Origin: Paraphysomonas bandaiensis
Lineage: Eukaryota > Chrysophyceae
Assembly: GCA_965644295.1 (NCBI GenBank)
Contig: CBFFRP010000298.1
Span: forward strand, 434,001 to 498,000
DNA length: 64,000 nt
Reading direction: 5' to 3'
Part shown: positions 25,772 to 37,264 of the stretch, one piece after another
How the letters are laid out: each line of letters begins with the position of its first letter
Position numbering within the stretch: the first letter of the stretch is position 1
Notes under the pieces: model-generated
The model's database searches: none
What the model was told of the DNA's origin: nothing
The model's input: the letters and a program-made list of their open reading frames with translations, nothing else
Program-made: the position numbers and the translations under genes

Positions 25772-28250
25772 CTAGCCGTCAGAACGCACAAATACGTGAT
25801 CTTGTACTGTGCGAATCTTGAGAGGTTCGGCGAAGCCCCAGTTAAAGAGCATTACATCCACTTTAGACTATTAAGGCATACTTTAGAACATGAACACGAT
25901 AATATTGTCGTGTGACTCACCTTTACGGTAGTATACAGTGAGTTAAATGCTGATGTTTTCGACAAACAATGAATTGCTATCATAACCAAAAGTTTTAAGA
26001 AATTAACATATGTAATTCCTTCCTTTCCTTTACTACTGAGAAAGGATGCAAGCGGAACGCCAGATTTCTCCTATAGCTGCCGTCAAAAATATATGTACGC
26101 ACTTGCAAATATCACCTGTGCCTTAACGATGAGTAGGAACAAACTCTTGAGCTCCTTTTTAGACATGTACGTAGGGATTACATCAAACTCCTGTGAATAA
26201 AACCTTCATGTGAACCAAATGGATATAATCTTCAGGTGTAGTACCTCCATAAGTCTGTACAGACCAGCACAGTTTCCACTTTGCGATGATAGGAAGGCGA
26301 GCTACATCATTCATACGTATTTCATTAGATAAAAACTAGGATGTACACAAAACACTAATACCCTATAAGACGGCGGCTCTGCAGCAATATTAAAACTATT
26401 CTGAAGTGCCACTGCGTTTGTTGCGATGAGATTTGCGATCTACATCACAGCGATACCAGTCAGAAAATTAAAATCGAATTGCAATATCGGCATCTCACCT
26501 CCTTGCTAGTAAGGGCTCCATGAGTTACACTCCAGAGTCTCCTGAACTCATTTGATAGATTCTCAGGAGGAGAAATCAGCAAACCAGCTTCAAGAGCGTC
26601 CAGGAGGTCCGCAGGAGGCGGGGGGGGAGGAGCAGACGCCAAAGGCGAAACTGGTGATGCCACGGACTTTCTCGCGGTTCCTATTCGCTGCGCCATTTGG
26701 TCGAGCTTGCTGACGCGCTGGCTCATTTTCCCGCCCGGATTCTTTTCTGATGACACATGTGGTTGGTTTACACTGTTTTGCGGGGTGGATGGAGGCCGTC
26801 TCGACGCTTGAGTGCCAGAGGCAGTGTTGTTTGAGCCCGCAGATAGACTTGCCCCTTCCTGTTCCTTTGCTGCTTGTAGAGCTCGCAATCGCGCTAGTTC
26901 TAATTTCGAAAGCCCTCCGTCATCATTTCCATTCCTCTCCCCATTACCTCTAGGAGAGTGGGACGGAGTCGATATAGCACTGCGTTCTCGGGATGGCTTA
27001 GTTGGCACAGGCGGTGGTTGAGATGGAAAGTTATAACCGGTAGCAGGCCGTGAAGTATGTTGCTGCTGTTCGTCCTCTTGTCTTTTAGCTGTGAGATCTA
27101 CAGTTGGTCGGAACGGACTGCCTTTGATGTGTTTCCCGTGAAGGGTCACCATCACAGATACGGATGCCGCAGTTAGGAACGGCTGGTCGGCAGGGTGCTG
27201 TGCTTCTATCGCACATGTGTACGTTCCGTCTCCATTATCTTGCAACCCATGGAGTCGAGCAGGACCCATCACTCCAAGCTCAAAAGGGTCTCCACCTCGG
27301 CGTTTTTTATTTCCGAATGAGTCCATGGCCGTTACAGTGAAAACTGATCGTACACCGGGGATAAGTTTAGACAGGGCATCTCCGCTGGCTACACTACATA
27401 ATGGATCTGTTTGCGAAGGCAACACTTCAACACTAAAGGGTGATCCGTATATGTGGTGCTCATCATTCAGTAAGATACTTAGTTCATATGTACCAGGACG
27501 ACTGATAACGTAAAATGCCGAAAATGACCCATTCTCGTTGTCATGCACACCAATATGATATAGGCATTCATTATCCATCAGGGAGGCAGTGAAAGGAAGT
27601 CCACCAGTACCTAACTGCTCTCCTTCGGGTGAAAATAACTGAATCATGAATTCAGCTTGCTGTCCAGCCTCGGCGCCAAATAGGCCGGATCCATATGCCT
27701 GCAGCACACATTAAATATATAATCAGATTTCTAGTATATTATAGACCTGACAGTTCTGGGCAATACTTTCACCAATAGAATACATTTGTTCGGAGTCCTC
27801 AAAATTCGGATCATATCCAGTTAGTGACTGCCTCACAAAAGTTGGTCTCTCCAAAATTGGTTTCCTCATGCTAGTGATAGCGTAGTTCAGAGACTCTATC
27901 CACTCATCTCTCTCCTTAAACTCATCACAACTCAAATGTAACATTGATCCATTTTGTAATTGTATTTGAAATTCATATTTTACACTTTTATTATGATGTT
28001 GTGATCTTCTTTCACAAAATATTTCTGTTCCTTGTAATGCAACAGTCCCTTTTAGTTTCCCTTTAGGACTTTCATAATATTTTAATTCATAGTTACGTCT
28101 TCCATTTCTTCCTTCTCTTCTTTCTAATATAAACCATCTTTTTTTCCAATTTCTTCTACCACCTAAACGATTATTGACTGCTCCACCTTTTTTATGCATG
28201 TATCCTTCAGTTCGCTTTAAGATTAATTCATCTTCATCAATTGAATTCAT
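25772..28250 (-). CDS. PH domain plus filamin-repeat protein with novel C-terminal region, multi-exon
   Basis: The first exon (from 28250) encodes a pleckstrin-homology domain: EGYMHKKGG, then NWKKRWFILERREG, LKYYESPKGKLKGTV and the closing RDEWIESLNYAI, which suggests phosphoinositide or protein binding at membranes. The next exon reads AYGSGLFGAEAGQQAEFMIQ and contains two filamin/ABP280 Ig-like repeats ending HIYGSPFSVEV and HIKGSPFRPTV. A Pro/Ser-rich linker (SQPPPVPTKPS, APPPPPPAD) follows; such polyproline can bind SH3, WW or profilin. Five further short exons, which I assembled from splice sites, continue through EPPSYRLAFLSSQSGN, FDVIPTYMSKKELKSLFLLI and GKEGITYVNFLKLLVMIAIH to a stop at 25772. 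The last part looks EF-hand-like in shape but without a clear calcium loop. The combination suggests a cytoskeleton-membrane linker. Confidence 0.8.
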
Positions 28251-28769
28251 TGTGAATGAGTAATGAAAGAGATGGAAAGGTTAGATAGTGTGTTATTTGT
28301 TTATTGAAGGTGTGTATGAGAGTGTGGTTATTGTGATGTGGTTAGGTCTGTATGTGTATGTGAGCTCCAAGATATTACAGACATGTATGTATATAGTATG
28401 CATGTATGTATATGTATATACTCATATAGGATACATACATACACATATATACAGTGCTCCACTTCAGTAGGGAGATGAGTACATACAGCAGTATATATAT
28501 ATATACTGTGTGAGTGATACTTCGGCGATAACTTAACGATGTATTATTATACATACACAGCAGTATTCTATTTATACGGCAGTCACATCTCTTGTCTGTA
28601 GTATGTATATACTGTACTGCTGTACACTGTGCCTATAATGATGTACAGCAGTACATATCTACAGCAGTACAGTCAGATCATATCCACGTACTGCTGTATA
28701 TACATATACATGTGGTCATATGCATATATATCTTGCATTAACCAACACCATATTAATACAACCAAACCA
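28251..28769. promoter_or_regulatory. Divergent promoter region rich in TACAGCAGTA elements
   Basis: This stretch between the PH-filamin gene (minus) and the serine hydrolase (plus) holds five exact copies of the 10-mer or its complement: 28484-28493, 28615-28624, 28644-28653, 28660-28669 and 28689-28698. A 9/10 match lies at 28556-28565. The elements sit in CATA/TATG-rich DNA. The density is far above chance and makes this the best place to test the motif. Confidence 0.55.
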
Positions 28770-30146
28770 ATGACTCCATCAATAACATCAATCAAATCTA
28801 AAGTATTATACGGTCCATATGGACGAGGAGGTACTGTATCAGGTACCATTGAACCTGGATGGGAGCTCGTTCGAGCTGCATATGAGGCTAACTTCGCTCA
28901 TGATTTGGAACTCGGATCTCAGCTATGTATATATCATTCTGATCAATTAGTAGTTGATTTATGGGGTAAATCAAGTAAACAAATACAGTATTCTCCGGAT
29001 ACTATACAGAATATATACAGTAGTGGTAAGAATATGGAGGCAGTGTGTATGGCACTGCTAGTGGATAGAGGACTCGTGTCTTATGATGATAAGGTCTGCA
29101 AATACTGGGCCGAGTTTGGTCAACATGGTAAAGATACCATTACAATTGCAGATGTGTTAAGGCATGATGGAGGGGTTCCGTTTTTTTCTGATCCGTCAGA
29201 TATGAAGGATCGCAAGAGAGACAAACGGTTGTCTGAGCAAGATGTTCGCGACGTGGAACCTATGGAACGAGTCATCGAGGGCTCTGGTAAATGGCATTTG
29301 CTTGGACAGCGGCACTATCATGCGATTACCCGAGGATGGATACTGTCTGGCATAATACGTCGGGTGGATCCTGGAGAACGCACTTTGGGACGGTTTATGC
29401 GCGAGGAGATATGTGATCCTCTGGGGGCGAAAATATACTGCGGTATACCTCCAGCCGAGCAGAAGAACATGGAATTCGCAGACCTGACCAGTGTATCTCG
29501 GGAGTATGCATTATTACATTACTTCTTACCTGCGCGCTTGGGTCTTGGAGACCCGACAGTAGTTGGATTTGTAAAAACGTTTACTGATAAGCAGCACCCA
29601 ATAAGACGACACAGTAAGGCTATAGTATATAAACATTAGTCACAGTCAGTAATCATTATATGTACAGATGTAGCGGACTGGCTGCGACAGGATGTGGCAT
29701 GGCACAATACGGTGGTGGGAAGAGAGCTCGAGTTCCCGTCCGGCGGGATGCACGCCAATGCCAGGTCCATTGCACTTGTGAACAGTGCTCTGGCTGGGGA
29801 TGGACAGGTAGCTGGCATACGACTATTGTCCTCTGAGACGGTACGAGAGATGATGTCTGATCCCGTTGTTTCGAGCGACGCCTTCATGAATGCATCGTAC
29901 TCATTCTCCAAGGGTGGAGTGGCGAGGATGCAGGACATGAAGAGCTGTCTGGTACCGAATGATTTCTCAAGCACGTTTGAAGGGTTCTGGGGATGGGGGG
30001 GACTAGGTGGCAGCTGGTCACTGTGGCACCCGGAAAAAAATATCAGTTTAGCGTATACGCCAAATGCGAAAACAATACAGCCCCTAGGGGGGCCCAGGGG
30101 AGACAGGATCATGAAAGCAGTTCAGGCTGTCCTCAAGCGACTGTAG
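28770..30146 (+). CDS. Serine beta-lactamase-like hydrolase (EstB/LACTB-type), 2 exons
   Basis: Penicillin-binding-protein fold hydrolase; eukaryotic relatives are esterases or peptidases of mostly unknown substrate, not antibiotic-resistance enzymes. Exon 1 is 28770-29613 and exon 2 is 29668-30146, joined by a GTAAGG donor. The nucleophile motif S-x-x-K is IYSSGKNMEAV. The Tyr motif of the EstB type is RHYHAITRGWILSG, and the third motif region is FWGWGGLGGSW near the C-terminus. Supporting family blocks are LLVDRGLVSYDDKVCKYW and ITIADVLRHDGGVPFF. The ATG at 28770 (MTPSITSIKSK) fits better than upstream in-frame codons that lie in the repeat-rich promoter. No signal peptide is evident, so cytosolic location is inferred. 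About 440 aa, a normal length. Confidence 0.85.
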
Positions 30147-31756
30147 GACATTGGTATAAAACGGTTTTATATCAAAGTGAAAGATATAATACTGTAAAGA
30201 TTGAAAATTAGGCATATAATGTTTGCATGTGTTGACTATTTCCAACTTAGACAAAATATACAATTTTGATTTGATGTGAAGTGGATGAAACGTCTCGTCA
30301 TAAATGAATTACGAATTTTGGTTCTATAATGTTGACGTTGACTACATTCACCTCGTCAAAAGTAAGCACACACTACCCATCAATTAAAACGGTTGCAGAC
30401 AATGTTGTGTACAGCAGTATGATGCGATTATAGAATGTGAAATTGAAGTGCGTTATAATAGTGTACTCATGTACAACAGGTGGAATCAACTCATAGGTGT
30501 AACGGGTGAATGTGGTTACGAGGAAAGTAAATTCAGTAACTGATGTGTGACTATATAACATATAAGAGTGACTAGTAAACATATGATAAACAGATGTTGT
30601 TGAGATTGGATGTTCAGTAGATGGTACATGAATATGTTGTGAAGTGTTAAGATTAATAACTATACTTTCTAACTTAAATATGCAATATGCAATATGCATT
30701 GTGTTCAAGAAAGCAAGGTTAGCATTTAAGTGTACAGTATATTTAACTTCAGTAATATGTCCAATTTTAGCATGGTATCAGGTGGTAGTTCTGAAAAGAA
30801 GGTGAAGGAGGGCAGTAAGGTGCTCGAGTTTGACACGTATCAGTCTGAGGTATCAGCTCAGAAGATCAAATTCATCTGATAAAGAAGAATCGAAATCACC
30901 TGGGGCTAGAGCCGAAGCTTGCTGGAAGAGGCAGAGCACGAGAGTTATAACATGGGCGAAATGACACCTGTGTTGCAACGATTTGGGAGGCTTGTATTGG
31001 AGGTTGTCAATCAATACATCATGGAGGCGAAGAGGCGAAGGCGCTACTACTACTACTACTACTACCAGCTGATGATCCCAACAAGGAAGTTTTGTTAAAT
31101 TTTTACTAACAACACTTACATGCATTACAACAGGTCTCGCCTCGCAATCTAATAAAATACTACCAGCTGATGATCCCAACAAGGAAGTTTTGTTAAATTC
31201 TTACTAACAACACTTACATGCATTACAACAGGTCTTGCCTCGCATTCTAATAAAAATTCGGCGGTTCCGAAAGGGTCATTAATATCATGTGTGTTTTGGC
31301 TACTAGTATAATTGTGAGTATCCGAAATAATAGGCTGTTTGAGTATTAACTATACTTAATACCTAACAACTTATCATTAATGCTCATAGAATACCGTTAT
31401 TAGCTAATGTATTCTCCAAATAGCGGTTATAATTAAAAAATTGAAACACTGCTTATAAGTTCTTTCCAATAAAACCAGAATACCAGGGCGTAAATCTGTA
31501 AAGGTAATCAGTCACACAGACTTTATACCGACTGTTCGATACTATGAATAAACTCAATGACAGTATCGGCAATTATAAATAGTTTCCGCTAAGGAATATA
31601 AACAGCATCGATTATGACACTGCGATTAGGTAAATAGTGCCATAGAAGAATAAGTACTTAGATTGGATAGCACTGCTTATTACAATCGTGCATCACTATC
31701 TGACAGGCAATATAAGTCAGCAAGATATCAAGCGCACGTTGTGCATGATTTAACGG
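30147..31756. other. Intergenic region with a possible small ORF and a tandem duplication
   Basis: TACAGCAGTA occurs at 30410-30419. About 350 bp later, at 30772-30879, there is a 35-codon frame beginning MVSGGSSEKKVKEGSK that resembles nothing I recognise. A (CTA)n run at about 31042-31063 precedes a 98-bp tandem duplication. I see no recognisable gene. Confidence 0.4.
31063..31255. repeat. 98-bp tandem duplication
   Basis: Two adjacent units (31063-31160 and 31161-about 31255) begin TACCAGCTGATGATCCCAAC and differ by only a few bases. Each contains ACTAAC followed by an ACAACAG/GT junction, resembling a branch point and splice acceptor. This may be duplicated remains of an exon. Confidence 0.8.
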
Positions 31757-32966
<1,210 letters not shown>

Positions 32967-33112
32967 GGTTCTTATGTGTTATTATTGGGTAGAAATATGA
33001 AGCTCTTAATGAACCGTGCAGTCTAGAATACACTATAAAATCTATAGGTATGTATGTATATGTGTGTGAGGTGCAGAGAAGACTACACACGAGTATGGGA
33101 TGTATCTACAGA

Positions 33113-33432
33113 GTATGTATGTATGTATGTATGTATGTATGTATGTATGTATGTATGTATGTATGTATGTATGTATGTATGTATGTATGTATGTATGTAT
33201 GTATGTATGTATGTATGTATGTATGTATGTATGTATGTATGTATGTAGGTATGTAGGTATGTAGGTATGTAGGTATGTAGGTATGTATGTATGTATGTAT
33301 GTATGTATGTATGTATGTATGTATGTATGTATGTATGTATGTATGTATGTACGTATGTATGTATGTATGTATGTATGTATGTATGTATGTATGTATGTAT
33401 GTATGTATGTATGTATGTATGTATGTATGTAT
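33113..33432. repeat. (GTAT)n tetranucleotide microsatellite with GTAG interruptions
   Basis: About 320 bp of GTAT units, interrupted around 33245-33285 by alternating GTAG/GTAT, then degrading into GTAG-rich sequence up to about 33560. The long frames read from it are repeat artefacts. It lies between the divergent ECHS1 and DPH1 starts (32966 and 33676). Confidence 0.96.
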
Positions 33433-33675
33433 GTCTGTATGTTTAGGTAGGTATGTACGTACATGTAGGTCGGTAGGTAGGTAGGTATGTGTGTGTATGT
33501 TTTATGGGCATCTAGGTCGGTAGGTAGGTACATGTAGTCGGTAGGTCGGTATGTACATGGCATGGTATGGTGTGGCCAATAGAGGATGTCCATTCCTCCT
33601 TCTATTAGCATATGAGGCACACTCTCTACCACTCTATCACTCAACTTAACCCTTCCTATATCCTTATATACCACA

Positions 33676-35321
33676 ATGGACGATCCCAATGAACCAACAA
33701 GGCATATTTCTCTCCTAATATGACACTCTTACACCTAACCTATACACAGGAATAAGCCTAAAACAACAGCGAAGCGTATCGCTCCACAGAGACGAAGAAA
33801 TCAAATACCTGATGAAATAATTAAGAATGATGCTATTAATAGTGCAATATCATTGGTAGATATTGTTCTTTAATTGATCACATGAAACTCATCTCATATC
33901 TATTAGCTTCCCTCAAATTATAATTTTGAAATACATAAAACTATATGGCGAATCAAATCGGTATGTTATCTGCACTATATACTGTTCATTTTAATAGTTA
34001 ATGTAAATAGGATAATGCTCAATACGTTGCTCTACAGTTTCCAGAAGGATTGCTAATGTATGCTTGTGTTATTGCCGATATATTAGAAAAGTTTGCTCAG
34101 ACAAAGGTTAAGAACTGGCAGCGTCAGTGTATGTCAAGTCATTATACCACAGGTTATAATTTTGGCTGATGTGACGTATGGGGCATGCTGTATCGACGAC
34201 TTTACTGCGAAGAAATTAGGGGCGGACCTTCTGGTTCACTACGGTCATAGTTGTTTGGTACCCCTGAATATTACTCATACAAAGGTGAATCATTTCAATC
34301 TCGTCAATAATCCTGTTTTAATTGGCACAGGTCCTTTATGTCTTTGTTGAGATAGCTTTTGACACTGCCCATCTTATTGCCTGCATTGAAAAGAACTTTC
34401 CTGTCGAAACACGCCTTGCCCTTATGGGCACTATTCAATTCTCGTCCGCTATCCATGAGGCTGCAGGGCTTTTACAGGTGTGTATCAGTCGGAGCTGTAT
34501 GATGCTATTTTAACACCTCATATATCTATATTTCACAGAAGAGTTTCCCTTCCCTGCGCGTGCCTCAGGAGAAGCCTCTTTCGGGAGGTGAAACTTTGGG
34601 CTGCACATCGCCCGTGATCCCTGATTGCGATGCCCTGGTGTTTGTGGCTGATGGACGGTTTCACCTTGAGGCTGCTATGATCCGCAACCCGGATCTTCAT
34701 GCCTACCGATATGACCCATATGGTAAAACTCTAACCCGGGAAGGATACGACACGCCGAAAATGAAGAGTATGCGCTGGTGAGTGATTGTGCTATGACTGA
34801 GCACATGTTTGACAATATCTTCACAGGGATGCGATAAACGCAGCCAGACATGCGAAGACATTTGGGATTGTTCTCGGAACTCTAGGGAGACAAGGAAGTC
34901 CAAAGATATTCAACAGGATTAGGCGGCTTTTACAGGAGAGAGACGAACGCGAGGGGGCGCCTCAACGGTCACGCAGGTCGGCTGTACTCTTCCTTATGGC
35001 AGAACTTAACCCGAAGAAGATCGCCTGCATCGATGGAATAGATGTATACACTCTTTTAAGTCTGTTTCTTTCACTAATTGTGCTGATAGGCGTGGGTCCA
35101 GGTGTCGTGTCCTCGTCTCTCTATTGACTGGGGAACAGAGTTTACAAAGGTATGTGTATCGGTGTTACCTAATGTCATTATCACTTCAATGTATTTAGCC
35201 CGTATTGACCCCTTACGAATTCGAAGTCATGATTGGCAGCACTAGTTGGGAAGAAGTTTATCCAATGGATTATTATAGCGGAGATGGTGGAAGTTGGTCC
35301 AATAATAGTACACGTAAATAA
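33676..35321 (+). CDS. DPH1: Diphthamide biosynthesis protein 1 (DPH1), multi-exon
   Basis: Radical-SAM-like 4Fe-4S enzyme subunit; with DPH2 it transfers the 3-amino-3-carboxypropyl group of SAM to a histidine of elongation factor 2, the first step of diphthamide synthesis in the cytosol. The sequence follows human DPH1 closely: [156 protein letters not shown] and the ending [10 protein letters not shown]. The three cluster cysteines (GACC, LGCTSP, VSCPR) are kept. The first intron (33702-33749) has no GT donor and appears to be GC-AG. The stop is probably 35319-35321; an alternative splice at a GTAAAT there would change only the last residues. Confidence 0.93.
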
Positions 35322-35877
35322 TATATGTTTGTTCTTCCACTTTACATAATATATGTTTGAAGATGTTTGTTTTAGGTATAGACGTAGACTATTAATTATA
35401 AATGTAGCTCTACTGTTGACAATAGCCCTAATTAATATGATACAGCTCCATCTAAGTGTTGGAGTCTTTCCATCCGTCAACTAAAGAATCCTTGTGCTCG
35501 TACACCAAGTAGTACAACTAATAGCGAAACATCAATGTCAAAAGGCAATGTTAACTAATCACTAACAATCTGTCCAAATTTCAATTTTGACATCGCCTTT
35601 CTAGGGTTGTCGCTTATTTACTACCTCAATTAGAAAAGTAGATATACAATATACAACTACCTAATAAGAAGAAAATAACTATGTGTCTACTACTCATTGC
35701 AATTAGTTACATATTATAGTCATCTTTGCATTTTTAGTACCCTATCACGCTTCTGCACAAGCGTGTACTATTCACTCAAAATAGTGTGTATATCACATGA
35801 CTTCTGCTACTGTGAAAAGAGAAATCTCAACAAACTATTTCCATATCACATAAATTCGCTTTCAGTTGACAGATAAT
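35322..35877. other. Convergent intergenic region
   Basis: AT-rich, between the 3' ends of DPH1 and the next minus-strand gene. No features seen. Confidence 0.45.
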
Positions 35878-36669
35878 TTACTCTTCCACCATGCCAGCCA
35901 CTTTCAGGTGCGAGTTATCGAAAAAGTTCTACATTGGACATTATGTTAAAATAAAAAAGACAATACATGAGCATAGTTATTACCTTGACGAGAGAGGCAG
36001 CACCATGAGAAGGTGGCTTGTACTCAGTTCCCCAAGCATCACTGCCAATTTCAGTGCTTGATGGGCGATAAGGGCCGACCTTTCTTTCCCTATCAGGCGT
36101 GGATTTATAAAATCTGTCGCGCGTGGACTTTGGATCAAATTCCGTCACTTTATTGCGGCCAATATCATATAGAGTTTCTCTTCTCCAAGTTCCAGAAGCA
36201 GACAAATATTCCTTTGGCGGGGCAGATGATGCTCTGTCAACATCCCCAAGGTCAATGGTTTGATTATTTTTCTTAAACATTGAGGCCTCTTTGCGAATAC
36301 TCTGGCGATATTGTTCAGTACGAATTGCACTGGTAAACTCATCTCTTCTATGAGCATCCTTACTTCCAAATCCCTTCTGTCGCTTTTCAAGAGGCTGAGT
36401 AGTCAAGTACATATTGGATTCCTTAAAGGCCGAGGGAACATACGTAACTTTCCCGAAGTTTCCGTTTTGTGCATTCATTGGTCTCAACTGCACCGAAACA
36501 ATTAACTTATTAATCACCTTACTATTACTCATACCTTGACAGTAAATGATTTCTCACCCTTCTTGTCTTGTCTGAACATGTTGGCAAGGGGGTCCTTGTA
36601 GGGGTCATTGATAGTGATGTACTTCCCCCCCTCCACATAATTCTTATTCACAAGCTTTGTAGAATACAT
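35878..36669 (-). CDS. Small basic conserved-looking protein, possibly axonemal, 3 exons
   Basis: About 220 aa from three exons. Exon 1 begins MYSTKLVNKNYVEGGKYITI and ends KGEKSFTVK. Exon 2 runs from LRPMNAQNGNFGKVTYVPS through EKRQKGFGSKDAHRRDEF, IRTEQYRQSIRKEASM, SASGTWRRETLYDIG and DAWGTEYKPPSHGAA. Exon 3 (NFFDNSHLKVAGMVEE) ends at 35878. It is rich in Lys, Arg, Tyr, Pro and Ser with no membrane segment or catalytic motif. Short Tyr/Pro/Gly-containing blocks spaced along a basic chain resemble microtubule inner proteins and other flagellum-associated proteins of protists. That is an impression from composition, not a recognised family. Gene structure is well supported by clean splice joins. 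Confidence 0.6.
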
Positions 36670-37264
36670 ATTAAATAAAACTAATCTTGTCTTATAATAC
36701 AAATATGTTACTTTAGGACAGCTATATAATGCAGTGATTAGTTCTAAGAGTGTGTTGTTAGAAGCTGTGCATATGCATCATATGCATCGCTGAAATTTAC
36801 ATGCAGCTTATGACGACAAGTCTACTCCTCTGTGTAACTGCCGTGTGATCTGTAGTTGGTGTATGGTACAGTGGAGTAATCCGTAAACGGATTATAGACC
36901 GTATGTAATGTATGGTACCGGATGTATTCTTGTAGTTTATACTGTTGTGTATACCAGTATACTGTCTAGGAATTTCTACAGACTCCATACACATGTACAG
37001 CATACAGCAGTAGGAATTTCTGTGCTATATACTGTTTCGTACCCGTACACTTATACAACAGTACTAATAGTGGAGTACATCGTCCACACTGCTATATACA
37101 TACAGCAGTTCTGCTGTGAGCAGTTACTGACATACATGTACTTCTATACCACGTATACGTGTACATGCATACTGCTACAGGAGCCCCCAATAGATGCGTT
37201 GCATTTCACTGTGCAGTCCCACACTCATAACATAATCTAGAAACTAGATATAAATAGATTGCAA
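36670..37264. promoter_or_regulatory. Divergent promoter region with TACAGCAGTA elements
   Basis: Exact TACAGCAGTA at 37003-37012 and a 9/10 match at 37101-37110 that abuts an inverse half (TTCTGCTGTG), followed by a weaker TACTGCTACA at 37170-37179. It lies between the minus-strand gene starting at 36669 and the phosphagen-kinase-like gene starting at 37265. Confidence 0.5.

Noticed and set aside
28770-30146. Antibiotic-resistance beta-lactamase
   Set aside because: Motifs fit the EstB/LACTB serine-hydrolase group common in eukaryotes; there is no signal peptide or resistance-gene context.
30853-31182. 109-residue minus-strand frame with a poly-Val run
   Set aside because: The Val run is the (CTA)n microsatellite and the rest overlaps the 98-bp duplication; no recognisable domain.
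33042-33689. 215-residue minus-strand frame with YIHT repeats
   Set aside because: Product of the GTAT microsatellite and its flanks; no non-repetitive domain.
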